From contig QNGE01001291.1 of the NCBI GenBank assembly GCA_008508345.1, forward strand, positions 91,601 through 155,600: a DNA stretch of 64,000 nucleotides, read 5' to 3'. Shown piece by piece: positions 36,545 through 48,890 of the stretch. The DNA comes from Paragonimus westermani (Eukaryota; Platyhelminthes; Trematoda; Plagiorchiida; Troglotrematidae). The position numbers and the translations under genes were made by a program. Under the pieces are notes generated by a model. The model had not been told where the DNA came from. It ran no database searches and worked only from the letters and a program-made list of their open reading frames with translations. How positions within the stretch are numbered: the first letter of the stretch is position 1; every line of letters begins with the position of its first letter.

Positions 36545-37029
36545 TCCACACATCAATTTGCTTGTGTTCATGGGATAAGATACAGTGTTTGGGCGCAATA
36601 GACCGTCAAGCGTCCAAAAGGCACGACAAGTACAGGCACAAACGACCTACAGGCAGTGGAGAACCGACAAAATGTTATCGGATCGGTCTGATGTGTCCAA
36701 ATACCCGGTCCTCGGGCAGACGGATTGGCTGTTGACAGTTTCATGGCGGACCGTAGGAAGGCCGTATTCAAAGGGTTGGGGAGAGTGAGATTGACAGACA
36801 ACAAGAGTATGTGAGCAGTGAGTGAGATTCAATGACTGAGGGAGGCGGGCGGGAGGAATCAGTAGTTTTAGATACGGGTTGTGAGAATAACAACAGCAGG
36901 CGTCTAGTTAGACGGGGTCACGAGGTGGAGTGCGACTGGAATTTTGACCACCAAGGATGTCCTACAAGCTATGGCAGCACAGCTTGTACACAAACTCATC
37001 CTATCTGCCAATATGGTCCCTAGGTCACT
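36545..37029. other. CpG-richer stretch, no recognised feature
   Basis: Several overlapping frames on both strands and more CG dinucleotides than the surroundings. Could be the 3' end of the CR1 element on the minus strand; no motif supports this. Confidence 0.3.
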
Positions 37030-37930
37030 TTCACGTACTGACACGAGCAGCAGTGTGCATGACTATATTTTCTAACAATGAACGAGAGGCTATTTCCTAT
37101 GGACCGCTGGTTTAGACAATTCAAACCGTTCTGTAAGGTTACTCTAGAATTCGTCAGCGCTTTGTGTCATCGGCGTAGAACAACATCGGTGAGTTGACTT
37201 CGCAGAGCAGTTCAAGAACGAAAAGACTGAACAATACGTGTCTTAAGATTGACCCATGTGGAACGCCGCTGTTGGCAAGGGACTACTCTGAGAGCTGTCC
37301 ACTCATCTTGGCGTTGAACCCACATTCAATCCGATAATCCTCCAGCGACGTGAGCAAGCGTTGACCGAGGCCCTAGTGACTGAGTTTCAGGAGCGAAATG
37401 GAACGATCAACCTCGTTAGAGGCTTTGGGAAAGTCAAGATAAACCACATCTCTGGCCTATAATTTTGGCAGTCTTCATCCAAAGCTAACGAGCAGTCAGC
37501 AGATTCGTGACGCAAACAGCGTTACTACTCGGTGAACAGTTCAAGATCGTCAAACTTGGTCCGGTGAGTCGTCTGTTAGGACCATTGAAAGTAACGCCTT
37601 AAGTCGATAGTTTGCTGAGTCGTCTGTGCATCTGCCATTGAAGATAAGTGTGGTTGTGAACTGCTTCTAAGTTTTCGACAGACGATCAGTTGGCAAAATC
37701 GCCTGAAAAGTACTGCAAATCCTTCTGCTAATTCCGTGGCTTAGCTTTTCAAGACGACATGGGATTTGATCCGATACTGAAGTTTGAGATAATTCACTTA
37801 AGTTACTGCCCATTTTCTCAAAGATCGCACGTGAATTACAGTTAAGTATACTTACGCACTGTTTGGCCAGAATGTTGGCCGCCTCTGCAATTGCATTGGT
37901 AGGTCTGTAAATGTCTTCTTGACAGGACAC
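37030..37930 (-). mobile_element. CR1-like LINE fragment, reverse transcriptase domain
   Basis: Minus strand, degraded but ordered: ICSTFQAILPTDRLSKT (37.7 kb), DVVYLDFPKASNEVDRS (RT motif with the first Asp, about 37.44 kb), SGVPHGSILRHVLFSLFV (about 37.25 kb) and LFYADDTK (about 37.17 kb) with the catalytic YADD intact. These are the spacing and motifs of CR1/Jockey-clade RTs. Stops interrupt the frame. The endonuclease at 40580-40770 on the same strand is probably the same element, separated by the RTE insertion. Confidence 0.8.
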
Positions 37931-38399
37931 TTATAAATGATACATTTTTGTCTATGTCTACACTACTAACCGTGTTGACACGTGGTATTTGATAACTCAA
38001 CGCGTTTAGATTCCACACTCCTAACTGTAATGCGACCTCGACAAGCAGCCGTGCTCAAGCATTGTGCACCCAAGACGGCTGGCAATTCCAGCTCATCCGA
38101 CACAGCTAGTGTCTGTGCCATCCTGTCTTGCATTCTCACCACATTTGTACAGACATTTCTTCTCAGGGTTTGGGATTGTCGTTGGCCACGAACACTGTCA
38201 AATCAAAAAGCCATCAAGCCCTATTACATTTATTGATGTCGGGAGAGGTTTCAAACGGAAATGAGACCAGATATCGTGCCCGGACTCGTTAACACGAGGA
38301 AAGCGGCGTACGGTCTCACTGAGAGGATTTTTTCGAGGCTTGTACGGGTCTACACAGCAAAGGAATTACTAGCCAGGCATTACTCCCAAATCAGCCCAT

Positions 38400-39975
38400 T
38401 GCCCCGTCACATCCCGCAACCCTCCACTAATTCAATCAGTGACCAACAACAATAATTTCTACAGTGCTACCAGGAATTCGATGAGTCCATCGAGTGTAAT
38501 CCAGCTTGTTATTCGCATATATAAGGGATACTGTTATTTACGGTCAACAATAGCCGTAATTCACGAATACGAAGATGCGTTCGATTCGGAGAATCGACCT
38601 ACACCTTTAGAGTCGCTCAAACACAGGGGTGTACCGACCAAGTGTGTGAACATACTCACTTCAACTCAGGCTAACTTGCACGGTGAACTGTCGGACAGTT
38701 TCAGAACCATGAGCAGAGTACGTCAACGCTGTCCACTCTCACCGTTCTTGTTCAATTTCGTCATAAAAGGGATAATGGAAGATTGTCTCCGGCAATCATA
38801 AGATACCAACCCGGAGAAAGAATGAATGATCTCGACTATGCTGACAACAAGGGGCTGCCGTACAATCAACACAAACAATGCTAGACGCAATTTCACGTTC
38901 TGCTAATCGCTTCCGAATGCGCTTTGCAGCATCAAGATTCAAAGTGCTTCTACAAGATTGCTGTGATCATGCAGATTTGATGCTGCATAATAAAGTCATG
39001 GTGGCTGTTGACCGATTTGTGTACCTGGGAAGCTGCATCCGCAGCGGTGGTGGAGGTAGAGGGAATCAAACAGAAGCGCGTATCTCTGAGGTTACAGCGG
39101 TAATCGCTAATCTGGGGGCACCCATGACGACAGACAGATATCTCTCTCAGGCTTAAGGGTCGCGTAACGGTCAGGCACCAGTGAGAGCTGTACTACTTTA
39201 CGGCAACGAAACATGACCGCCCAGGGTAGATGTAAACCGTCTCCAGGTATTTGACGAGGTTTGGTTATTCAAAGAGGTTTTACACTGGACAGANATGTCT
39301 GCGTTCAATCGCTCGTATCGGGTGACACCAGCGAGTGAGTAACGAAGAGGTTAGGAGGCGGGTGTTTGGCACCAAATTTTGAACGAGTCTTCCCGTTCAA
39401 TCCTTACATCTACGCAGACTTAGAGGGTCAGGTCATGAATTAAGGTTACCAGATTGTCGCCTTCCACTACCGACGCTGTGGCAGACTGGCATGCGAGGTG
39501 GTTAGATGATGACCTGAAATCGTTCACGAAGGTGCTGGCCACTGTAAATCGGGTTCGTCCCCAGGCTGACAACCTCGCGACTCCCAGACTTGGTGACTCG
39601 CGACTTTGGGTGAGATGACAGTTAATCGAGCTCGGTGGCGTGAGTGTTGTTGTTGTTTGGTCGAGTTGTCTGCGAGGTGAGTGCATTTGATGACGTGGGC
39701 TAATGAAGGGCGTAAGGAAGCTGTCTTGCTGATGATTCCTTACTTTCACTTACAGCTCGATTGTTTGTTTGCAAAGTGTAGACACTCTGATGTTGAATGT
39801 TTGAACATGGACGTAGCTATTTTTAATAGCTTCGTCCCTTTCCGTCCCTTCTTTTTTTCTTCTCTCTTCCTATACAGAGTTTGCTTTTATTCTTTCTTTG
39901 TGGTTGTGTGGCAGTTAAGCATGAGTGAAAACCACCGATGGATTGCTGTCCACAATACTGATGGTATGTATGTAT
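38400..39975 (+). mobile_element. RTE-like LINE, 5'-truncated, with C-terminal region and 3' UTR
   Basis: Plus-strand RTE reverse transcriptase starting in the palm (HEYEDAFDSENRPTPLESLK), then VRQRCPLSPFLFNFVIKG, then NDLDYADN, then FVYLGSCIRSGGGGRG. After a single N at 39294 it continues with RSIARIG and RVSNEEVRRRVFG, then degraded C-terminal sequence (39420-39700) and a 3' UTR ending near 39975 with ATG-rich repeats. The catalytic Asp is lost and several stops break it. It appears to sit inside a CR1 element on the other strand. Tails of the same family occur at 11.3 and 12.0 kb. Confidence 0.82.
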
Positions 39976-40199
39976 TTTTATTACCGTTATTGTCTTTTGG
40001 TTATTATTACCATTCGCACCAATAGGTCCACCAGAGGTTTGCAGTTTTGAAATGCCAACCTTATTCTTGGTGGGTACTGCGACTTCGGGGTAGAAAGCTC
40101 AAAATTCACTTTCAGCCTTCGGGTAAGACCGTCTCGAGGGAAAAACCGATCCTTTCTGATAGCAGCCCTGATACGCTCCCGCCACATGACAAACAACAA

Positions 40200-40770
40200 A
40201 CGCAGGGTCAGTCTGTTCTAGTTTGAACCTGTTCTAGACTGAGCGTTCCAAAGTAATCATACGAATAGCTCTACTTCACAGGCGTCTCGGTATTCTATCA
40301 GGTCGGGTGTACTTTACTGCAAAATGGTTGTTGACCTTATCAGAAACTTCTTCAATGATGAGCTGACAGCGATCGTCCAAGCTGAGTGTGATGAACGATT
40401 CACGTCGATCAACCTTGCCAAGCTGTTTTCAGTTTCGGGAAATGTGATAAGCATTTAGACCCTATTTAGGGGGTGTACGTTGTCTAATTCTGTGCACATA
40501 GATGAACTCAATAACTTCGTGATTAATGCAACCAAGTTGTGACAATCAGATTACTTATAATCTCAGTCGCGTTGGTAAGAATGCGATCAAGACAAGACGG
40601 CAACTAATCCACCTAACACCTCGTAGGGTCCTGAACGTGCTGGAACAGTCTAGCTTCTGTTGTTACCTCAAATAAATCTTCGGCAGAAGAGGACGTTGCA
40701 CTATTGACTAAATAGTTCGTGAGGTCTACCTCCGGATGATTAAAATCTCCTTACTAATGTTTGAGCATAA
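40200..40770 (-). mobile_element. CR1-like LINE fragment, AP endonuclease end and linker
   Basis: Minus strand reads GDFNHPEVDLTNYLVN, then FQHVQDPTR, then LDRILTNATEI, the C-terminal motifs of an APE-type LINE endonuclease (GDFN, DPTR). Two stops interrupt it. The sequence down to about 40200 could encode the linker before the RT, but is too decayed to be sure. With the RT at 37.0-37.9 kb it forms a split element. Confidence 0.72.
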
Positions 40771-41819
40771 TCTAATGATGGTACCATCCACAGAGCGTTG
40801 TGGAAGGCCACACTGGTATCCCTGAGCACAGAAGACGATCTGTAAATCAAACTTAGTTAACAGGCGTTGTTCTAAGTGACAATAACTTCTCGCTAACCCT
40901 ATTCCGGAAGATCTAATAGAACCCTGTCACGAATAGCTGAGGTCCTTGAGTGAAATCCAAATAGATAACTACATCATCTCTCCTACTGAATTTAGTATCA
41001 CTGTGAAACACTGTCATACCGGGAATGATCAATTCGCTTTCCCCTTACACCAAGTCCCCTTAATGCCTACTATAAATGGCTTTCATCAGGAGCAGAGATC
41101 ACGAAGCCGTTGCATTCTACTAAAGAGTGGAGACGCGTTGGTGTGAAAACAATACCAGGATGCAATTTCATCGCCTACAGTATGCGCAGTAAATGAGTTT
41201 GCCCGAAGGAAGTCATCGAGTGACAAAGGCTGAGTTGGTGTGTCGTAGTGTTGGAATGGCGGCAAGCCGTTATTGTGAACTTTTGGACTGCAAGTGGCAA
41301 CCGCGTGAAACTCGAATTCCACATTCATAAACTAGAATGTAACCACACTCCTGAGACCAACACTAATTCCTGTCGTGCCAAAACGGTTCATCGTACATTA
41401 TTTGATGTTATTCACAGCGCGAAGCATGAAAGACATGTCAGTATATCAAAGACCACGCATCGTTCCTGCGTTTTTTCCATCATTTCGAACACCGAAAACC
41501 AGCATGACCTTCGAATAAGGATATTTTCACAGTTGACTGAATTAGAATTTTAGGCAACCGCTAAAGTAACCCAATTTGCATACTTCATTGGATGTTAATG
41601 GAGAGTATGGCAGATCGGACATGTTAGCCCCAACCACATGAAAGGATGAATGCGATCTGTTGTGGTTCAAGCACAAATGTTGGTTCAAGTGGTCACTTCC
41701 TCTGAAGATCCATTCTCGTTTTTCCTCCATAGTCATAAGATTACATTCATTGGATTGAAAGTAGAGTCGAAATAAAGTACAAAATAATCTATTGCTGTGT
41801 GCGACAAGAAAACCAAAAG
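40771..41819. other. Intergenic stretch downstream of the spectraplakin gene
   Basis: Nothing recognised. The CR1 endonuclease may extend into the first part. Confidence 0.35.
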
Positions 41820-41843
41820 GAACTAAATGAGTAAGTAAATATT

Positions 41844-41849
41844 TTTATT
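41844..41849 (-). promoter_or_regulatory. Poly(A) signal AATAAA, probable end of the spectraplakin transcript
   Basis: On the minus strand AATAAA occurs about 290 bp after the stop codon at 42140, in an A/T-rich stretch. It is the first canonical signal after the candidate tail exon. Confidence 0.4.
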
Positions 41850-42139
41850 ATTTTAGAAAGATGGAAATTTTCCCGATTTGAGCAAAAAAAGAGCTTTCGG
41901 TGATGCATGGTGGATGTCACTGATGAGTGTGATCATTTAAAACGACAAACTGAATAAGCGTAATACAAAACTTTGACAATAAATGAGATCGTGCGATATG
42001 GATTTGATTTGCAAATCAATCATGTTGACTCGTGCGAAATGAAACTGGAACAGAGAATAATAAGAGTCTAACAAAATACCAAGCAGAACACCAATCGCGA
42101 TTCAGATCCAAGTAAATAATGGCACATCCGCACAACATC

Positions 42140-42399
42140 CTAGGGAGGACCGGTGGGACACGTGGAAGAAGAGAGCAATCTGTTGTGTCTTGGCTTGGCT
42201 CGAGGTGGTAACTTCTGTGGACAGGGTGTAGAGGCAGTACGCGGTGTTTGTCCTATATCGCGTCGCGAGTTTGAGGTGACTAACTTCAGACTGCCCAAGT
42301 TCGAATTTGGATCTGATCTGGACAGCCTTGCCACCCTAGGCAGATCTGATTGACCTTTGACCGGGGTTGACGAGCCGGTGTTGATCACTTTCTGAGAGA
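42140..42399 (-). CDS. Candidate C-terminal tail exon of the spectraplakin
   Basis: A minus-strand open stretch of Ser/Pro/Arg/Lys-rich sequence ending in TAG at 42140. An acceptor at ...gtacttgaag gives a first partial codon that fits the phase 1 donor of the GAS2 exon at 46971, producing DPCR then V-S-Q-K. Spectraplakins end in a disordered basic Ser-rich tail with EB1-binding S-x-I-P motifs; here S-D-L-P-R near the start is a close S-x-L-P variant. A poly(A) signal lies 290 bp downstream. The second acceptor (gtctctcag) would be in phase 0 and would not fit. The exon is about 4.6 kb from the GAS2 exon and other exons could lie between. Moderate confidence. Confidence 0.5.
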
Positions 42400-45300
42400 C
42401 TTCAAGTACAAGGTTGGGTGAAACACGAAAACATGTTATAAAGTAATTAATAGAGAAGAGACTCAGTTGTGAATAATGTGAGTACCGGCCGGAAATCCCG
42501 GTCGTTGATTAGTTAAGTAGAGCTAGCAAAGTACAGCCAAATTGTACGATTGCCGCGATTGTGACCAAATTCTTTGAGATGGTGTGGGAATACGATGGAG
42601 TGTGAGTGTGCTTAAAGTAGGAGAGTCACGTTCATTGAAGCAATGACACCGCAAGAGAGCGCGCGCGTAACGGTTAATGGATAACGAACTAGGTTCATGA
42701 ATTGTCCAGTTGGGATAGCACAGAGTAGAAATAGTTTTTACATACAATAAAACGGACGTCAGAGATGCGGCCTGCAACGTCATCTCCTGTTTATTGTCAA
42801 GCACAATTTCAACCACATCGCTCTACTTTACAGTTACCTGGTTCTGATATCCAGCCAGCATGTACGTTACAGGCATAGAAAAGAATGCGGTAGATCATCA
42901 TACACAAAGGTAAGCCTGCCTCCAAACAGATATAAACTTAATGCACAGCTGAATCCGGAACGGAATACACATATGCTATCATGGTATAGCATTCTGTAGT
43001 GGCATGTGACTGCTTTGACTACACAGCCCAGTCAAAGGATCCAAATCAGTGTTGGATCCAAACATTGGCAAGGGTCCGACTCACAGTGGCGAATCAAGCA
43101 AAGATACGACAACGTTATTCGTGGAGTTTAGTTTTATGGTAGTATCTATGTTAACGACAAAACCCAGTCGTCTTTCACCAAGGTTTCTGTGATGGTTAAG
43201 CATTAGTCTTAACCACGAATGTATTGTTGACAGAAATATTGAACTTCACATACAGAAAACAACTACAGAAAATGGAATACCTAGCCTGCGTGATGAACTT
43301 GAACGAAACGACTAACAAGGTCTATGAAATAAATGATTAGTGCGATAAAGCAATAACTCTAGAGCAGACTCAGCTGTAGGAAAATCGAGTTTCGGCTAGA
43401 ATCACACCAATGACATGAACAAGGTCTACTATAACAAGTATGGCTAAATCGTTACGCCAGGAGGTGAGAACTTTCATGTTTGGATCCAGCCATCCACTCA
43501 ACCCACCGTGCCATATGGAATCCGTTAAACAATCCAGGGCGTTCAGCACTCAAGCAATCACAGAGTTCATAGCATCATAGTTTGTCGTTATACTGTTAAA
43601 CCATAGGTATACAGAAACGACTCAAGATAATTGAAGAAATGAATGCAACCACAGAAAAATACTAAACAGGATTAACCGTTTTTCAAAGAGGAAAAAAATA
43701 CATTCGTCATGGGCTCCTTCAAAAAACCAAAGGACGGCTGGTATTTTCGGATCGATCCGGTTTCACAGAAACGCAGTAAACATGCGTGTCTTTGCTGATT
43801 TGGTGAAGCGAGCCGATGATAAGAGTACACAAAATACGAAACAACTAATGCCAGCCAGACTGATAAACCAAACAACAACAGAAGTCATTGGACAGGTTGA
43901 ACTACAACTACCAAACCTCTACGACCTGCCGAATGTCGCTCAACAAACAGTTTAATCGAGACCTTTGTTCTTTCAGTTCTCAGTCTCTGTGTCACACGTT
44001 TTCCAAACGATTGGTTATAGGTTTCGGGCCTATTCAGGTATTTAGCAAAAGGCAGTTTTCGTTTGATTGTAATGAGCACAACAGTAAGGTTCATTACAGA
44101 GATGTAGTGTACTATGCTGACCTAATTGTTCGCTTGCGTCTCCCTACGCCACACCACTGACCTCATCCGTGCACACAAGTCGACTAACATTATGCCTACG
44201 AATGAGGCGACATAGTTGTTGATTTGTGCAGAAAGTGTCCACTTCTAGTTTGATATTCAATTTTGCCGACAATGTGGCAACGTAACCAATGACAGTCATC
44301 ATAGTCCATATTCCAAACAGATTCACGTTGAGTACCAGACCGTTAACAGTATTGTATAGATGCCACGTGGACGGCTGTCTCTGGACTCTACAACCCAGGC
44401 GTCAAGGTGAAGATTTTCTGTATACTCAATCAGGTCAGGTACTTTCCTCAACATGGAATTAGAAACGGGTAACCAGTTGACTTCTTTGAAAGTTCTGATG
44501 AGTCGTACGAAGAACGGTTTCATAGCCAGATGAGGTGGTACCACCAATGCAAAGGGGTTTGGCATAGATAGCTAAATAGTTAAATTAGGCGCTAACGTGG
44601 TTCTGCATGGTCACGTGAATCTTGTATTAGTTTCCTATATGTTTTCGAGGTGTGATAGAAGAGTGCAGTTTGAGTTTAGTTTCACAGAAGATTAGATACG
44701 TTTGATGAGACCTCAAAACAATTGGTCACGAAAAATAATCGACGAAGGAGACTTTCTATCTCCTTTCTGAGTGCTGTTGTGTTGAATTGCGGCTATGCTC
44801 TTCAAGACAGATTCCCGATACAGTTCCACTTTGTGTTAGTTTGGGTGGTTGTCGTAGTCTAATGTATAATCATGGTTTATCTAACTGGACATATCCTAGC
44901 TACCGTGGCAAACGGAAATCACGTAGACAGGCAATAAGGTTGGCATGAAACAAGCACAAAAATATCTGGCAATTTAGAAATCATTTGTCACTTAGTGAAT
45001 AACTTCAATTGCCCACTTGGTGTAACTGATATCAAGTGTAACCAGAATTGCGTATGTACCGAAATACATGTTACATTACACTGAAAGGACTTTGAAGTAC
45101 TCTACTCTACTCTTTAGTGACAAAACAAAACAGTTGCGCGTGATACCTTCGGAGTACGTTTCATTTTAGGTGTATCAGGGCAAAAATTAAGCCATCTGTG
45201 TTTCGGTTACGCATATCAAATTCAGAAAGGGCGACCTTCGGTTAGATGTAACCGTAAAACGTAGCAGTCAGTTCATGATAGAGCCTTCGACAGACATAAT

Positions 45301-45850
45301 CCTCTGTGAAAGCAGCTAGTCAGCAGAATGTATAACATCAATGCAATATCTGGTCTGCCTCATGTCTCGAAAATCGACCAGAACAAGATGTGAACAATCC
45401 AGTCGCCCTTAAACACTATCGTCTCCAGCAATTATCACTCACGCACTTAGACGGTCAAGCAATCAAATCAGTAAATTAAGCTTGTGCATGTGACCAATTG
45501 GTCAGATAATAGAAAAGCGAAAACACAGCGTTTACTGTAACCAACATCATGGTCGCCATACTAAAGGAAGGTTATCGGGTAAGGAGGAAGTCATGGACCA
45601 ATAAAGTGTAACCAATCAGTAGGGCAAAGCAAGGATGTGCCACCTGCCACGCTGAAAATTTTACAACCGCCTAGGTTTCCGGTTGAAAGGCATCATTCCA
45701 CATACTTAGATAATCGTAACTATTACATTGTTGAAAGTTTCCCATTCGTGATGACTCTTGTTAATGTCACGATGAACGGTGAGCCACGCCAAAGCAACAC
45801 AAAGTCAACTTCGTGATCAAATACGTTCACAAGTTCACAGGTTGTTACAA
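42400..45850. other. 3' intron of the spectraplakin gene, nothing recognised
   Basis: No mobile-element motif or clear exon. Further tail exons could be hidden because the tail is low in complexity. Confidence 0.35.
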
Positions 45851-46535
45851 GAAGGAGAAAGATCTTTACTTGTGTGTTCCTGTCTCTACGTTGATCAGTA
45901 AAAAATGAGGCTGAACGGTTCATAAGTTTGAAGAAAAAGCGAATGAAACTAAACGAAAACGTAAATTCGATGAAACTCACGGCTGCAATCAGTTCAGCAA
46001 CGAACACCCAAACATACCAAAACCACATCTAGTCACAAACGCTCAGCTAATGACTTGTGAGACTGAGCTAGAATGACAGTTAAGAAACTTGTAGTGTCGA
46101 TCATCTCCCACGTATGCACTGATCGAATAATACTTTAACATTCTCAACCGATTCAGTGGTGACTAGAGTTGGGCAGTGCGTCACAATGTGAACAACTACT
46201 AACTCTAGAGCGGTTCTGTCTACAAAATAACCTGTCTGTTCCATTACACAATTTCAACCAGTGACCAGATGTGTCAGTGGATGGCCCGGGATGTGGAGTA
46301 GTTGGTAGGTGAGAATGAAATCTCTCATGAGATGTCGGAAACTCATCGAGGATTGACCCAATCCTGTCAGTCTTATCGTGTAGGGTGTTTTCCTGAGCCC
46401 CATCATACTTCCACTTACCCGTATCTGAACACTTTCAACGAGTGCAAAATCCATCTCAAGATAAAGAAGACAGGCCTGTATGTTCGATTCCAGGTCTAGG
46501 CGGATTATGGAGGCGAACATACTGTGAAACACTTC
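45851..46535. repeat. 685-bp duplicated segment, copy 2
   Basis: Copy of 34135-34819, located in the 3' intron of the spectraplakin gene. Flanks of the two copies share no sequence. Confidence 0.8.
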
Positions 46536-46970
46536 TAGGTATGGGGTGTCACAAGTTATTCCGAAGAGATTCAGTGTTGTTTGTGCGTCTTTAGCAATGA
46601 TAACACAGCTTCTAGACAGACTCAGAACATTTGCCACTACGGTCCCTGGATCTCTTTCGTAAGGTAAGGGCCAGTAAATTAGTGAAGGCAAACGTGCACG
46701 ACTTTAAACCTGTTGACAGTGAATCAGGATAGATGTACACTAGTGCATAACGGACAATGTGTAAGTTTGGCGAGAGAATGGCGAATACACACATGTTTAT
46801 GCAGTTAGATATTAATCACGAAAAACACAGAAAGGGAAACTCAAATTTACGACTAGTATGTGCACACTATTTTTGGGCAGCTTGGAGCTAAAAACGGCGT
46901 GCACTCGACAACAAACAAAAATCACTACACGATCTCGTAAGATGCAACCGACCAAATCCGCTGGATTTAC

Positions 46971-47082
46971 CTCGACATGGATCACGTGTTGCCAAAAATT
47001 CTGTCAGATTTCTCCAACCGCCGCCAACGCGCACCATGGTGATACTGTTGAGAAAACGGACCAGATGCACAGTTGATCCGAA
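46971..47082 (-). CDS. Spectraplakin exon: second half of GAS2 (GAR) domain
   Basis: Starts after acceptor ...cattccag with FGSTVHLVRFLNSITMVR, then VGGGWRNLTEFLATRDPCR, the most conserved part of GAS2 domains including the VRVGGGW core and the third Cys in DPCR. Joined to the previous exon it gives a complete domain. A good donor (CGAG/GTAAAT) ends the exon in phase 1. If this donor were not used, the frame would run 27 more codons to a stop at 46888, giving an alternative short C-terminus. Phase 1 fits the candidate tail exon at 42399. Confidence 0.9.
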
Positions 47083-47439
47083 CTGGAATGGAATATGAGT
47101 TCGAAAGGATCCAGCATTTAGAAAAGCTGTGCACAGCTTAAAAGCATGAAAGAAGCTGAAGTGGAAAATTCAAAAGTCAAAATTTCAAGAACATGTGTGT
47201 AGTTTATGTGAAGCTTCTAGTCTCCTAAAACAGACAGGGCATGACAATGACCGACAAGCAGATAAGTGAATGAACTGTTCGGGGTAGTCTCTGTGGTGGC
47301 CAGTCAACAATGAGATCCCAATGAGCGAGTCTGTTAAGTGATTTTTACAAAACACAGAGGCTATGCATTTCGGGGTCCAGTCAGATAACGCAGTAATTGA
47401 ACTGGGAATTAAACTGACAATCACAGCCAAAAAATGGGC

Positions 47440-47510
47440 TAGAGTTCAAATCCCGGTTGTGGCAAAGGTATGCACCACCGAAGAAATCTACCAACAGCAA
47501 TACTCAAATC
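47440..47510 (+). mobile_element. tRNA-derived SINE fragment
   Basis: gagttcaaatcccggttgtg followed by gcaaaggtatgcaccacc matches the B box and the start of the ribozyme stem I; later sequence is too diverged. Lies in a spectraplakin intron. Confidence 0.55.
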
Positions 47511-48767
47511 TATTACTTCATCATGAAAGGGGATAGTTGGAAAACGCATCCGAAGACAAAAGCAGCAGCCACTTGCGAGTGGTGGTCAATTTACATCCAC
47601 CGACTTACCTACCACCTATCATTAAAAGGCCAGATGATACGCAAAGGGGTGCACTTGTTCCTTGACAGATGCTTATAAATTGTATCCAACAGATACAATG
47701 GCATTTCCATGTCGACAACAAAAAAGACCAGTAGAAAAATAAGTGTTCCGTTTGCGAAAAATAGATGCATATGTGAGACTCTCATTGCAGGTACGTATGG
47801 AAGGCAGACGTACCACGATTTCGACGTAGAGGTTGTCAAATTTGGTCGGCGTCTGGTACGTGCTGGCTAAATGCATCCTACCGTCCAACACGGGCAAGTA
47901 AGCGTCTATATCTTCCAGTGCCCTGATAAGACTTTAATATAACTTGAAGCATTATAAAGCCTTTCTCATCACCAGTTGTGTGTCAGAACGTCGTGTGGCA
48001 TATTAGTTAGAATTCAGAGGATTCAAATGAGCTGTGTGAATATGATCAGATATGCTTCGATTCGCCACGCATTAACTTACAAGAAATAGCACGTCGAACT
48101 GTGAAACACACTTCAATTCCGCGTAAGCAGCTCGAACAGTCATCAGAATCACTAGTTGGTCATTTTACAAGGGTTAGCTAAGACGAATGGTTCGATGTCA
48201 TCGTGTGAGTAACCCGGTTGTGAATAGGAAATACTCTTTATGAACGAGTATAACGTTGAATAACAAGTAGACTTACTGCTCGTAGAAACACTATAGACAA
48301 TACGTGGTGGTACTATCACAACATGGTAGGTTCACAGCCGGCAACCAGCGTTTCTTAGATTGGTTAGACAGGGTGTTGTAAGTGCAACGACATACGGCAT
48401 GATATCCACCACTGAAATTTACACCTCCTTTAAACGGGCAATCAGGCTCCCTGTAGGATTCTGTAGACCAAAGTCTGTCCAGCCGCCGAAAATATTTAAT
48501 GACAGACAAAGTAGTTTAGTTTCAGCGTAAAACTTGAGCACATCTCGGACAACCCGGAATGTTTGGTGAGACAAATTGTCGGCAAAATAAGTTCTCTAGA
48601 AGCTAGTTAGAATATTGGCAGCTCCACCTTTGTAGCCGTAACACTGATAATAGATTTTTAGCTCAACACACTCCCACCGATAGCCTAAGAAAAAGCAAAG
48701 TTTGTTCAAATTCACTTACGAAAACAACCTGCTTCGTTACAAGGGTTCGCACGGAGAAGAAACTTAC

Positions 48768-48890
48768 ACGGTATTTGTTCTCATCCACCTTGACGGGGAC
48801 AAATTTTGACTGACATCGACACTTCTTTACCTCTGCGTTGATAGCACTGGCGATCAACTCGCCAACTGGGACAGCTTGGGGTTGTCGCTG
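48768..48890 (-). CDS. Spectraplakin exon: first half of GAS2 (GAR) domain
   Basis: A 123-bp phase 0/0 exon (41 codons) with acceptor ...tatcctactgcccag and a near-perfect CGT/GTAAGT donor. It encodes VPVGELIASAINAEVKKC followed by RCQSKFVPVKVDENKYR. This matches the start of the GAS2 domain: the Cys-x-Cys pair thought to help bind zinc, and the KYR strand end. The GAS2 domain binds the microtubule lattice. The exon is too short and too start-poor to be found as an independent gene. Confidence 0.9.

Noticed and set aside
42153..42353. Plus-strand frame opposite the candidate tail exon
   Set aside because: It is the antisense of a Ser/Pro/Arg-rich coding stretch; the minus strand has the fitting phase, stop and poly(A) signal.
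44490..44520. CTGATGAGTCGTACGAAG, hammerhead-like core on the plus strand
   Set aside because: GAAG replaces GAAA, stem II would be 2 bp and no stem I or III partners are present.
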